From contig CALGMO010000100.1 of the NCBI GenBank assembly GCA_937961665.1, forward strand, positions 1 to 50,698: a DNA stretch of 50,698 nt, in the 5' to 3' direction. The position numbers were made by a program, and so were the translations under genes. The notes below the pieces were generated by a model. That model worked only from the letters and a program-made list of their open reading frames with translations. It was not told the DNA's origin and ran no database searches. This document shows positions 22,461 through 30,503 of this stretch, one piece after another. This stretch comes from an uncultured Fimbriimonadaceae bacterium (GTDB lineage Bacteria > Armatimonadota > Fimbriimonadia > Fimbriimonadales > Fimbriimonadaceae). Every line of letters starts with the position of its first letter. The first letter of the stretch is position 1.

Positions 22461-24423
22461 GCCGGTGGATCCGCAGGTCCGGCGGACCGTTGCGCGACAT
22501 CCCGTGCGAGGTGTTCCGCGGATAGCGCACGAACCGCGCCGGAATGCCCCTCTGCTTCAGCGCGACGAACACCTGCTCCGACTGCTCGACGTTGCACCGA
22601 AGGTCGCCCTCGCTGTGGATGATGAGCATGGGCGTGCGGACCCTCGCGAAGTGCGCGATCGGCGATTGCCGCCACAGCTCGCGGATGTCCGACCAAGGAG
22701 CGCCCTTCCAATAGCCGTTCTCCTGATGCGGGAAATCCGAGTTCCCCCCGAACGACACCAGGTTGCTGACGCACCGGTCCGTGATCGCCGCGACGAAGTC
22801 GTCGCAGTGGCTGACGACCCAGTTGGTCATGTACCCGCCGTAGCTGCCGCCCATGACCCCCAACCGCGCAGGATCGGCCCACGGTTGAGCCTTGATCCAG
22901 TCCCTCACGGCCTGGATGTCCACCCAGTCCTTGTTGCCCCAGTCGCCCTCGATCGCTCGGCAGTGCGCCTCGCCGTAGCCCTTGGAGCCGCGCGGGTTGG
23001 AGTACACGACGGCGTAGCCCTCGGCGGCCAGCACCTGGAATTCGTGGAAGAAGGTCCATCCGTACTGGCAGTGGGGGCCGCCATGGATCTCCAGCACCGC
23101 GGGCAGGCGGTCTCCCTCGCGATAGCCGACCGGGAGGATCGTCCACGTGTGGACCTTGGTTCCGTCGGGCGTATCGACCCAGTGCTCGCTCGGCTCCGCC
23201 ACCTCGATCTCCTCGAACAGGGCGTCGTTGAACCCCGTGAGCCGGATCGGCCCCTGGCTGTGGCGGTCCAGGTCGAACAACCCCACCTCCTGGAGGCGAG
23301 TCGCCCCGCCGAACAGGACGCCGAAGCGGGTGCCGTCGTCGCTCAAATTGCCGAAAGCGACCAGCATCGGCCCGGACGTCAGCGGCTCCACCCGCGACCC
23401 GTCGAGCGTCGCGCAGCCGATGTGGTTGGTTCCGTGCGCCGGCAGGTTCACGTAAAGAGCGCGGCTGTCCGGCGACCAGACCACCGATCCCGCCGCGCCC
23501 TCCTTCGAGTCGGAGAGAGTCGCCGCGGCCAGGCAGACGTCAGTGTCGGACGACAGGCACCGGGTCTCGCCGGTGTCCAGCGCGTGCGCGAAAAGCCTCG
23601 TGTTGCGGGCTCCCCACGACGCCTGCACGCGGTCGTCCCCGAGAAAGGCGAGCCAGCGGCCGTCCGGTGAGGCTGCAAGGGAGGCTTTGGGGCCGGGCGG
23701 GAGCCGGTCGAGCGTTCGCACCGAGCCGTCCAAGGACACCTGCTGAACGATGTCGTCCTCCGGTGAGCTCCACGGATCGTCCAGCCGCGGCCGAACGACG
23801 AACAGGCTCCGAGAGTCCGCGGCCCAGCAGAAGGCACCCATCCCGGTCGGATCCTGATGGTAGAGAAGCCTGTGCTCCCCCGTCTCCGCGTCCACCAGGT
23901 ACAGGGCGTGCCTGCGGTCGCCGAAGATGCCGTCGCCATCCAAGCGATAGAACACCGTCTCGATGACCCAAGGAGCGTCGGACAGACCCATCTCCTGGCG
24001 CCGCTTCTTGGCGGACTCGGTCCAGTCCGGATGCGCCTCTCGGAACCGCACGGCCAGCCAGCGGCCGTCCGGAGACCACTGGAACTCGGAGAGGCTCCCC
24101 TCGGGGAAATCCGTCAGCCGCGGAGCCTCGCCGCCGTCCATCGGAAGAAGGTGGACCTGCGACCCCGGCTCGCCTCGCCTCGAAAGGAAGGCGATCCGTT
24201 CGCCGTCCGGCGACCATCGGCCGTGGCTCGCTCCGCCCTCGTGGAACGTCAGCTGGCGAGGGGGCTCTCCCTGGCTCGCCACCCAGAGCTGGGACACGAC
24301 CCTGTACTTGCTCTCGACGCGCTTGAGGGTGAACAGCACCCGCTCGCCGCGGGGGTGAATCCATGGATCCGCCACCCATTGGAAGCGCAGGAGGTCTTCG
24401 GGGGTGATCGCTCTCTTCGGCAC
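22405..24423 (-). CDS. S9 family prolyl oligopeptidase-type serine peptidase
   Basis: S9 peptidases (acylaminoacyl-peptidase and DPP IV-like) cleave short peptides. The 672-residue protein has an N-terminal beta-propeller with repeated WSPDGxRIAF-type strands (for example [17 protein letters not shown]). The C-terminal alpha/beta hydrolase has catalytic Ser527 in GGSYGGYM, Asp607 in [11 protein letters not shown] and His640 in [12 protein letters not shown]. The oxyanion region [11 protein letters not shown] is also seen. No signal peptide is visible, so it is probably cytoplasmic. The GTG start at 24423 follows TAACCT by 6 bases, and that box begins with the TAA stop of the upstream hexosaminidase gene. 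The two genes may form a scavenging pair. Confidence 0.93.
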   Translation of the reverse strand: MPKRAITPEDLLRFQWVADPWIHPRGERVLFTLKRVESKYRVVSQLWVASQGEPPRQLTFHEGGASHGRWSPDGERIAFLSRRGEPGSQVHLLPMDGGEAPRLTDFPEGSLSEFQWSPDGRWLAVRFREAHPDWTESAKKRRQEMGLSDAPWVIETVFYRLDGDGIFGDRRHALYLVDAETGEHRLLYHQDPTGMGAFCWAADSRSLFVVRPRLDDPWSSPEDDIVQQVSLDGSVRTLDRLPPGPKASLAASPDGRWLAFLGDDRVQASWGARNTRLFAHALDTGETRCLSSDTDVCLAAATLSDSKEGAAGSVVWSPDSRALYVNLPAHGTNHIGCATLDGSRVEPLTSGPMLVAFGNLSDDGTRFGVLFGGATRLQEVGLFDLDRHSQGPIRLTGFNDALFEEIEVAEPSEHWVDTPDGTKVHTWTILPVGYREGDRLPAVLEIHGGPHCQYGWTFFHEFQVLAAEGYAVVYSNPRGSKGYGEAHCRAIEGDWGNKDWVDIQAVRDWIKAQPWADPARLGVMGGSYGGYMTNWVVSHCDDFVAAITDRCVSNLVSFGGNSDFPHQENGYWKGAPWSDIRELWRQSPIAHFARVRTPMLIIHSEGDLRCNVEQSEQVFVALKQRGIPARFVRYPRNTSHGMSRNGPPDLRIHRLNEIVRWWASHLRPKPTT

Positions 24424-24429
24424 GGAAGC

Positions 24430-24435
24430 AGGTTA
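24430..24435 (-). promoter_or_regulatory. -10-like TAACCT containing the hexosaminidase stop codon
   Basis: The TAA stop of the GH20 gene opens TAACCT, which ends 6 bases before the S9 peptidase GTG. The 6-base spacer is gcttcc on the coding strand, which contains no Shine-Dalgarno. Confidence 0.5.
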
Positions 24436-26325
24436 CCTCTGCTTCGCCGGCCGGCTGGGCAGAAGCCACACCGCCCCGTGGGAGTCCGTTCCGCCGTCGC
24501 TTCGGATCGTCGCCCTCAGCACGACCGTGCCCTGGGGCAACTCGCGCGGAAGGCGGAGCGCGTACCGATTGGCCCTGTTCGAAGCCCCGGCGAAACCCAC
24601 GTGCCGGTCTTCCGCGACGGTCCTGCCGCCGACCTCAAGCCACACGCCCGTCACCTCCAGACCGTGCAGACCGCTCTCGTACTGGAACTCAACCACCAAA
24701 TCCCCTCCTGCCGGAACATGCCTGCGCGGCACGGGCCAGGACGCGTCGCGGGGCGTCTCGGACACCGTCTCGGGCGTCCAGTCGCCCAGGCGCACTCCGG
24801 AGGCCGACGCGAGCGCGATGCCCTGCAGCTCCATCCGTCGCCGATGCGCCGAGAGCCGGCGCTGGAAGTCGGACCAATCGCGGGCTTCCTTCTTCGTCCA
24901 GCCGACCTCCGCCAGAGCGACAAGCCTTGGGAAGGTCTGGCGGTCGACATCCTCCTCCTCGGGCGTCCGCTCGCCCCACATGTTGCCTTCCAGGCCAAGG
25001 ATGTGCCGGGCCTCGTCGGGCGTCAGTTCGGCCGGCACCGGCTCGAAGGAGTACGCCTTCTCGAGGCTGATCGCGGAAAAGGGGTAGTCCAAATAGCAGT
25101 GGGAGGTCGGCGACGCGATCACGTCGTGGCCCGCTTTGGCGGCTTGGATCGCCCCTCCCATCCCGCGCCAAGACTGCACCGTCGCTCCTTCCGCCAACCC
25201 GCCTTCCAAAATCTCGTCCCAGCCGACCAGGCGCCTCCCCTTGGAGGCCAGGTAGCGGTCGATCTGCCGGATGAACCAGCTCTGCAGCTCGTGCTCGTCC
25301 CTCAGGCCCTCCCGACGCATCCTCTCCTGGCACTTCGCGCAGGCGCGCCAGCGCGTCTTGGGCACCTCGTCCCCGCCGATGTGGATGAACGTGCTCGGGA
25401 ACAGCCCCAGGACCTCGTCCAGGACCCCCTTGAGGAACTCCAGCGTCCCATCGTTGCCCGCGCAGTACACGTCCTCGAACACTCCCCACCGGTTGGCCAC
25501 CTGAAACGGCCCGCCGGTGCAGGAGAGCTCCGGGTAGGCGGCGAGCGCGGCGACGCAGTGCCCCGGCATCTCGATCTCGGGAACGACGGTCACGTGGCGT
25601 TCCGCGGCGTACCGAACCACCTCGCGGACCTCTCGCTGGGTGTAGAACCCGCCGTATCGGAGGCCGCCCTGGTCGCGCCACGCGCCGATCTCCGTGAGCT
25701 TCGGGTAGCGACGGATCTCCAGCCGCCAGCCCTGGTCCTCGGTCAGGTGCCAGTGGAGGACGTTCATCTTGAGCGACGCGAGGCGGTCGATGGTCCGCTT
25801 CACGTACTCCACGGTTCGGAAGTGCCGACCGACGTCCAACAGGTAGCCCCTCCATCGGAAGCGCGGGCGATCGACCACGCGTCCGCAACGGACCAGAAAC
25901 CCTTCGGCCACGGGCCGGTCGCCGAAGGCCTCCGGCGGCAACATCTGACGGAGCGTCTGGACCCCGTAGAAGAGTCCCGCGGGGCGTGGGGCGCGGATGG
26001 AGACTCCTCGCGGCTCCACGACGAGCTCGTAGCCCTCCTCCCCCAGCGAGGGATCGGCGGTCTTGGTGCTCAGCCAGACCGAGGGCGGGTCCCCGGCGCG
26101 CGGCTTGCCGCTCCGGACGGGCATGCGCCCGCCCATCGCGGGTTCCAATATGCGGACGGCAACGGACGCAACGCCGCTCGCCTCGCGGGAATCCGCGAAC
26201 CAAGGGGTCTGGCGGTTCAGCTCGAAGGTACCCGCGGCGGGCTCGGCAGACTCGGGCTTGGGTATGATGTTCCAAGGAGCGGCCGCCAAGGGCAGCCCAC
26301 AGGCGATCCAAGCAGTCCACAGCAT
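24433..26325 (-). CDS. Beta-N-acetylhexosaminidase, glycoside hydrolase family 20
   Basis: GH20 enzymes remove terminal GlcNAc or GalNAc by substrate-assisted catalysis. The 630-residue protein starts with a signal peptide (about 1-16, ending near PLAAA), so it is exported. Next come the GH20b-like alpha/beta domain (about 18-150) and the TIM barrel beginning near [13 protein letters not shown]. The catalytic Asp319-Glu320 pair is in [29 protein letters not shown] and [10 protein letters not shown] are further hallmarks, and a beta-rich C-terminal domain follows. TATAGT lies 8 bases before the ATG. It could feed amino sugars to the cell, but the NanE-ROK gene is far away and any link is speculative. 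Confidence 0.94.
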   Translation of the reverse strand: MLWTAWIACGLPLAAAPWNIIPKPESAEPAAGTFELNRQTPWFADSREASGVASVAVRILEPAMGGRMPVRSGKPRAGDPPSVWLSTKTADPSLGEEGYELVVEPRGVSIRAPRPAGLFYGVQTLRQMLPPEAFGDRPVAEGFLVRCGRVVDRPRFRWRGYLLDVGRHFRTVEYVKRTIDRLASLKMNVLHWHLTEDQGWRLEIRRYPKLTEIGAWRDQGGLRYGGFYTQREVREVVRYAAERHVTVVPEIEMPGHCVAALAAYPELSCTGGPFQVANRWGVFEDVYCAGNDGTLEFLKGVLDEVLGLFPSTFIHIGGDEVPKTRWRACAKCQERMRREGLRDEHELQSWFIRQIDRYLASKGRRLVGWDEILEGGLAEGATVQSWRGMGGAIQAAKAGHDVIASPTSHCYLDYPFSAISLEKAYSFEPVPAELTPDEARHILGLEGNMWGERTPEEEDVDRQTFPRLVALAEVGWTKKEARDWSDFQRRLSAHRRRMELQGIALASASGVRLGDWTPETVSETPRDASWPVPRRHVPAGGDLVVEFQYESGLHGLEVTGVWLEVGGRTVAEDRHVGFAGASNRANRYALRLPRELPQGTVVLRATIRSDGGTDSHGAVWLLPSRPAKQR

Positions 26326-26333
26326 CGCGCGGC

Positions 26334-26339
26334 ACTATA
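26334..26339 (-). promoter_or_regulatory. -10-like TATAGT before the GH20 gene
   Basis: TATAGT lies 8 bases before the ATG at 26325 in the 57-base divergent region shared with queF. No Shine-Dalgarno is present. Confidence 0.5.
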
Positions 26340-26382
26340 CCGTCTGGTTTCGGCGCCTCGCGCCAGCTCCCCAACCGCACCC

Positions 26383-26727
26383 ATGGCCTTGATCGACACC
26401 TTCCCCAATCCGGCGCCCCATCGGGACTATGTGATCACGCACGTTTGTCCCGAGTTCACCAGCGTGTGCCCCAAGACCGGCCAGCCGGACTTCGCGACGA
26501 TCGAGCTCGAATACATTCCGGACCAGCTGTGCATCGAGCTCAAGTCGCTCAAGCTGTACTACTTCTCGTTCCGGAACCAGGGCATCTTCTACGAGGCCGT
26601 GGTGAACCGGCTGCTCGACGAGCTGGCGGAGGCCTGCCGCCCGAGGTGGATGCGCGTGACGGGCCGGTTCAACACCAGGGGCGGCATCCACTCGGTCGTC
26701 GTTGCGGAGACCGGCGCAAAGCGATGA
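26383..26727 (+). CDS. queF: NADPH-dependent 7-cyano-7-deazaguanine reductase (QueF)
   Basis: QueF reduces preQ0 to preQ1 in queuosine synthesis. The 114-residue protein is the short unimodular form, somewhat shorter than B. subtilis QueF at its end. Catalytic Cys29 and Asp36 lie in [16 protein letters not shown]. The QueF motif [20 protein letters not shown] with its substrate-binding Glu and NADPH-binding region is intact. [11 protein letters not shown] near the C-terminus is also typical. The start is set by [10 protein letters not shown]. Other queuosine genes are absent here, and I see no preQ1 riboswitch in the 57-base upstream gap. Its TGA overlaps the hpt ATG as ATGA. Confidence 0.95.
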   Translation: MALIDTFPNPAPHRDYVITHVCPEFTSVCPKTGQPDFATIELEYIPDQLCIELKSLKLYYFSFRNQGIFYEAVVNRLLDELAEACRPRWMRVTGRFNTRGGIHSVVVAETGAKR

Positions 26728-27260
26728 TCCAGTCCACTCTGATCTCCGAGGCGCAGATCCAGGCGAGGCTCGACGAGGTCGCCGACCAGATCCGTGCCGA
26801 CTACGGGGGCCGCCCCCTCCTTCTGGTGGCCGTGCTGAAGGGCAGCTTCCTCGTCGTTTCCGATCTGTGCCGGCGCCTCGGCGACAACGTCACCGTGGAT
26901 TTCGTCCAGGTGAGCAGCTACGGGAACGGACGCAAGTCAAGCGGCAACGTCCAGATCCGCAAGGACCTCGACATCAACATCGAGGGCCTGGACGTGCTGA
27001 TCGTCGAGGACATCGTGGACTCTGGTCAGACGCTGGACCACCTGCTGCAGATCCTGCGGACCCGCAACCCCAACTCGCTCAAGGTCTTCACGCTCCTCTC
27101 GAAGCCCACCGCGAGGGTGATGCACGTCCCGCTGGACTACGTCGGCTTCGAGATTCCCGACGCATTTGTGGTAGGATATGGTCTAGACTTCGCCGAGCGA
27201 TTCCGCAACCTGCGGGACATCGCCGTTCTGAGCGAAGAAGAACCTTCCTCGGCCCCCTGA
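26724..27260 (+). CDS. hpt: Hypoxanthine phosphoribosyltransferase
   Basis: The enzyme converts hypoxanthine and guanine to IMP and GMP with PRPP in purine salvage. The 178-residue protein has the PRPP-binding motif [18 protein letters not shown] (about 91-108). It also has the flexible-loop [15 protein letters not shown] segment and the purine-binding [19 protein letters not shown] near the end. Length is normal. The ATGA overlap with queF shows translational coupling. rho follows after 53 bases. Confidence 0.95.
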   Translation: MIQSTLISEAQIQARLDEVADQIRADYGGRPLLLVAVLKGSFLVVSDLCRRLGDNVTVDFVQVSSYGNGRKSSGNVQIRKDLDINIEGLDVLIVEDIVDSGQTLDHLLQILRTRNPNSLKVFTLLSKPTARVMHVPLDYVGFEIPDAFVVGYGLDFAERFRNLRDIAVLSEEEPSSAP

Positions 27261-27313
27261 GGGCCTGCTCCGTTGAAGTCCGCCCCAGCTCCGCTCTGGA
27301 ACACAGGTCCGAT

Positions 27314-28696
27314 ATGAGCCATCAGTTCCGTCCACGCAAGTCGCAGGATGGCCAGTCCTCCCGCCGACGCGGTCGTAGTCGGGAGGGCCTGCCCAAGACC
27401 GACAACCCGTCCGATCTCGAGCAGCTGCCGGAGATCGATTACGCCTACTTCGACCGGATGTCGCCCACCGAGCTGCTGAAGGCCGCCAAGGCGGCCGACG
27501 TGCCCACCAACCTGCCCCGGCACGAGGTGATCCACCAGCTGCTCATGAAGGCCAACGCGGAGGCCGGCGCGATCTACGGTTCGGGCGTGCTGGAGATGGT
27601 CAACGAGGGCTGGGGGTTCCTGCGTCAGCCGAACTACGTTCCGACGCCGAACGACATCTACGTCTCCCAGTCCCAGATCAAGCGGTTCGGGCTTCGGCCC
27701 GGAGACATGGTGTTCGGCCTGATCCGGCCCCCGAAAGAGGGCGAGAAGTATCCGGGGATGCTGCGCGTCGAGTCCGCCAACGGCATCGGCGCGACCTCGC
27801 CCGAGATGCAGCACCGCAAGTCGTTCGACTCCCTGACGCCTCTCCACCCGGACGAGCGCTACGTCATGGAGACCTCGTCGGACAACATCATCGCCCGCGT
27901 CATCGACCTGATCTCGCCGATCGGGAAGGGGCAGCGCGGCCTGATCGTCTCTCCGCCGAAGGCCGGAAAGACCACGATCCTGAAGACGATCGCCAACTCG
28001 ATCACCAAGAACCACCCCGACGCGTATCTGATGGTGCTGCTGGTGGACGAGCGGCCGGAGGAGGTCACCGACTTCCGCCGGTCGGTGCGGGGTCAAGTGG
28101 TCAGCTCCACGTTCGACGAGCCGCCGGAGAACCACATGAGGGTCGCCGATTTGTGCCTGGAGCAGGCCAAGCGGCTGGTGGAGGCCGGGAACGACGTCGT
28201 GATCCTGCTCGACTCGCTGACGAGGCTCTCCCGCGCCAGCAACCTCACGATCAACCCCTCCGGGCGCACGCTGTCCGGCGGTCTGGACCCTTCGGCGCTC
28301 TACCGGCCGCGAAGGTTCTTCGGCGCCGCCCGCAACATCGAGGAGGGCGGGTCGCTCACGGTGATCGCCACGGCCCTGGTGGACACCGGAAGCCGCATGG
28401 ACGACGCGATCTTCGAGGAGTTCAAGGGCACCGGCAACATGGAGATCGTGCTGGACCGGGACCTCGCCGAGCGGCGCATCTGGCCCGCCATCGACGTCAA
28501 GCGCAGCTCGACGCGCCACGAGGAGAAGCTGTTCCGCCCCGGCGAGATGGAGGCCATCGTGCAACTGCATCGGCTCCTGGCCAACCAGAAGGACTCCATC
28601 GAGGCGACCGAGTCGCTCATCCGTCTCCTCAAGCGCACTCCCGACAACGCATCGTTCCTGGAGAGCGTGATCCAACGAACCCGGGCCACCGTGTAG
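27314..28696 (+). CDS. rho: Transcription termination factor Rho
   Basis: Rho is the hexameric RNA helicase that ends transcription at unstructured transcripts. The 460-residue protein has a basic N-terminal extension (about 1-40) and a helical MSPTELLKAAKAADV segment. The RNA-binding cold-shock-like domain contains GVLEMVNEGWGFLRQPNY. The ATPase core has P-loop SPPKAGKTTILKT, LLVDERPEEVTDF, the Q-loop/R-loop region with NLTINPSGRTLSGG, and the arginine finger segment. Start chosen at the ATG preceding SHQFRPRK. It is probably important here because convergent genes leave no space for intrinsic terminators. Confidence 0.97.
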   Translation: MSHQFRPRKSQDGQSSRRRGRSREGLPKTDNPSDLEQLPEIDYAYFDRMSPTELLKAAKAADVPTNLPRHEVIHQLLMKANAEAGAIYGSGVLEMVNEGWGFLRQPNYVPTPNDIYVSQSQIKRFGLRPGDMVFGLIRPPKEGEKYPGMLRVESANGIGATSPEMQHRKSFDSLTPLHPDERYVMETSSDNIIARVIDLISPIGKGQRGLIVSPPKAGKTTILKTIANSITKNHPDAYLMVLLVDERPEEVTDFRRSVRGQVVSSTFDEPPENHMRVADLCLEQAKRLVEAGNDVVILLDSLTRLSRASNLTINPSGRTLSGGLDPSALYRPRRFFGAARNIEEGGSLTVIATALVDTGSRMDDAIFEEFKGTGNMEIVLDRDLAERRIWPAIDVKRSSTRHEEKLFRPGEMEAIVQLHRLLANQKDSIEATESLIRLLKRTPDNASFLESVIQRTRATV

Positions 28697-28702
28697 CGGT
28701 GG

Positions 28703-28708
28703 TATCTT
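28703..28708 (+). promoter_or_regulatory. -10-like TATCTT before the DUF151 gene
   Basis: TATCTT ends 6 bases before the ATG at 28715, within the 18-base gap after rho. This is ideal leaderless geometry without a Shine-Dalgarno. Confidence 0.55.
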
Positions 28709-28714
28709 ACGGCC

Positions 28715-29218
28715 ATGCCGGACGATCCTGAAGATCGCGAAGAGCCCGAGAACCTCGACCAGCCGCCGTCGTTCTTCCGGTTCGACGGAGAGGAGCCGGA
28801 GCGGGAGGAGGTGTCCTACGGCGATCCCGTGGAGGTGACCGTCGAGGGCGTCTACCAGGCCGAAACCGGCAACAAGGTCGCGCAGTTCGTGGTGCTCACG
28901 GACGGCGCGCGCAAGCTGCCGATCGCGATCGGCCCCTTCGAAGCCCAGTCCATCGCGATGGCACTGGAGGGCGAGCGGCCGGACCGGCCGATCACCCACG
29001 ACTTCATCAAGAACCTGCTGGAGAGGCTCGGGGCCACCGTCGACCGGGTGCTCATCGACGACCTCTGGAGCGACGTGTTCTACGCCAAGCTCGTCTTGGG
29101 CACCGCCAAGGGCGAGATCGAGGTCGACGTGCGCCCCTCCGACGCCATCGCCGTCGGCCTGCGATGCAACGCCCCGATCTTCGTCCTCGAGGGGATTCTC
29201 GACTCGGGCTTCGCCTGA
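28715..29218 (+). CDS. DUF151 bifunctional nuclease-domain protein
   Basis: DUF151 (BFN) proteins are small domains with reported nuclease activity in plants and unclear roles in bacteria. The 167-residue protein has an acidic N-terminal tail (about 1-40). The conserved core follows with LPIAIGPFEAQSIAMALEG, RPITHDFIKNLLERLG, DLWSDVFYAKLVLG and RPSDAIAVGLRCNAPIFV. All main family motifs are present. It follows rho by 18 bases and has its own -10-like box. It is convergent with the ElbB-like gene, 10 bases apart. Confidence 0.9.
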   Translation: MPDDPEDREEPENLDQPPSFFRFDGEEPEREEVSYGDPVEVTVEGVYQAETGNKVAQFVVLTDGARKLPIAIGPFEAQSIAMALEGERPDRPITHDFIKNLLERLGATVDRVLIDDLWSDVFYAKLVLGTAKGEIEVDVRPSDAIAVGLRCNAPIFVLEGILDSGFA

Positions 29219-29228
29219 TCCCGCCGGG

Positions 29229-29870
29229 TCACCCGAGGCAGGCCAGCATGGCGTCGACCACGGCCTGAGCGTCGTCGGCGATCTCGGCCACCGTCGAGGG
29301 CAGCATGTAGCACGGAGCGGTGAACACGCGGTTCTGCTCGTCCGCCACGGCGCGTCCATGATCGCTGGGCTCGTGCCGGCCGCCCATCTTCTCGATGGCT
29401 TCGGCCGTGTCCGCGTCGTGGCCGACCGTCACCTTCGCCCCCAGCACCTTGGCGACGAGCACGGGGGCGATGCAGAGCGCGCCGATCGGCTTGCCGAGTC
29501 GGTGCGTGTCGCGGATCGCCCGCTCCACTTCGGGCCGAACGCGCATGGCGGCGCCGTCGGTGGCGAAGCTGCACAGGTTCTTCGCCGCGCCGAAGCCTCC
29601 CGGAAACAGCAGGCCGTCGTGCTCCTCGGCCTTGTACTCGGACAGAGGCCGGATCTCGCCCCGAGCCAACCGGGCCGCCTCCGAGAGCACGCTGCGCCGC
29701 GTTCCGTCGGGCTTCTTGGTTCGATGGTCGATCGTCTCGAGCTCCACGTCGGGCGCGAAGAAGCGGCACTCGCCGCCTCGCCGGGACACCGCCAGCATGC
29801 AGGCCACTGCCTCGTGGATTTCGGATCCGTCGAACACGCCGCATCCAGACAGAACGATCGCGATCCTCAT
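29229..29870 (-). CDS. elbB: ElbB-like glyoxalase, DJ-1/PfpI superfamily
   Basis: ElbB-type proteins are class I glutamine amidotransferase-like glyoxalases, historically linked to isoprenoid synthesis. The 213-residue protein has the opening RIAIVLSGCGVFDGSEIHEA, the GLLFPGGFGAAKNLCSFA segment, and the nucleophile-elbow Cys in IGALCIAPVLVAK. The C-terminal VFTAPCYML is also typical. Length is right for ElbB. The ATG at 29870 is chosen because AAAGGAGGTG lies a few bases upstream; a GTG at 29879 would overlap that ribosome-binding site. It is the clearest Shine-Dalgarno in the window. Confidence 0.93.
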   Translation of the reverse strand: MRIAIVLSGCGVFDGSEIHEAVACMLAVSRRGGECRFFAPDVELETIDHRTKKPDGTRRSVLSEAARLARGEIRPLSEYKAEEHDGLLFPGGFGAAKNLCSFATDGAAMRVRPEVERAIRDTHRLGKPIGALCIAPVLVAKVLGAKVTVGHDADTAEAIEKMGGRHEPSDHGRAVADEQNRVFTAPCYMLPSTVAEIADDAQAVVDAMLACLG

Positions 29871-29876
29871 CGCCTT

Positions 29877-29886
29877 CACCTCCTTT
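29877..29886 (-). promoter_or_regulatory. Strong ribosome-binding site AAAGGAGGTG of elbB
   Basis: A near-perfect anti-16S match lies just upstream of the ATG at 29870 and decides the start. It contrasts with the many neighbouring genes that lack any Shine-Dalgarno. Confidence 0.85.
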
Positions 29887-29952
29887 GGGAGGTTATACCG
29901 GGAGCGACGGACCGATGGTCCATCATCCGCGGTGGCTGGAACGATTACGAGG

Positions 29953-29958
29953 TACTCT
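29953..29958 (+). promoter_or_regulatory. -10-like TACTCT before the SRPBCC gene
   Basis: TACTCT lies 8 bases before the ATG at 29967, with no ribosome-binding site. Confidence 0.45.
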
Positions 29959-29966
29959 CGTATCCC

Positions 29967-30503
29967 ATGTCCACCCGGGGGCCCCGAGACTCAGAAGGCA
30001 AGCCGGTGCACGTGTGCCTGGATCACCAGATCACGGTCGATGCGCCGATCGAGAGGGTGTGGCACGCCATTTCCACCACCGAGGGCCTGCGCCTTTGGTA
30101 CTCGGAGACCGCCTTGATCGAGGGTGGCATCGGAGGTCGGCTCTACTGGAGCGACCCGAGCAGCACGCCCAAGGACCGGAACCTCATCAGCAAGGTGGTC
30201 TGCATGGACCCCCACAGGCTCCTGCTGCTCAAGGCGCATCATCTTCCGAGCACGATGCCGAACCGCCGCGCGGCCAAGGGCGTCTGGAGCGCGATCTACC
30301 TTTCTCCTCTGCCGGAGGAACGCACGCTGGTCGAGGTTCGCTGCCTGAGCACGTGCGACCCGCGTTCCTTCGCAGCCTTGGCGGAGTCGATGCGCGAATC
30401 GGCCAAGCGGTCCATCGAGCGCCTGAAGGCCGCCCTCGAACGCTTACAGGTACCAGTCGACGGGGACGGCGACCTTGAGGATGAGACGGCTCTGGAACGT
30501 TGA
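29967..30503 (+). CDS. SRPBCC / AHSA1-like domain protein
   Basis: The 178-residue protein has the START-like SRPBCC fold used to bind hydrophobic ligands or, in AHSA1, Hsp90. The hallmark opening is DHQITVDAPIERVWHAISTTEGLRLWY (about 19-45), followed by GGRLYW, beta strands and a long C-terminal helix (about 135-160). No catalytic motif is visible and the ligand is unknown. It is convergent with the DUF5916 gene, overlapping it by 60 bases. The last 20 or so residues therefore encode both proteins in opposite strands and are probably disordered. Confidence 0.85.
   Translation: MSTRGPRDSEGKPVHVCLDHQITVDAPIERVWHAISTTEGLRLWYSETALIEGGIGGRLYWSDPSSTPKDRNLISKVVCMDPHRLLLLKAHHLPSTMPNRRAAKGVWSAIYLSPLPEERTLVEVRCLSTCDPRSFAALAESMRESAKRSIERLKAALERLQVPVDGDGDLEDETALER

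Noticed and set aside
20456-22525. Long plus-strand open frame antisense to the AddB-like gene
   Set aside because: Composition is typical of an antisense shadow, and the minus-strand product has the Fe-S cysteine pattern.
26326-26382. Possible preQ1 riboswitch upstream of queF
   Set aside because: The 57-base gap is GC-rich and shows no A-rich tail or recognisable preQ1 aptamer pattern.
23857-26727. Long plus-strand open frame across the S9 peptidase and GH20 genes
   Set aside because: Only its last 114 residues are real (queF); the rest is antisense to two clearly recognised enzymes.
29216-29240. Possible bidirectional terminator between DUF151 and elbB
   Set aside because: The CGGGT-C-ACCCG palindrome has a one-base centre and no T-run on either side, so it cannot form a normal intrinsic terminator.
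27137-29359. Minus-strand open frame antisense to rho and the DUF151 gene
   Set aside because: The plus strand encodes two well conserved proteins; the antisense product has no pattern.
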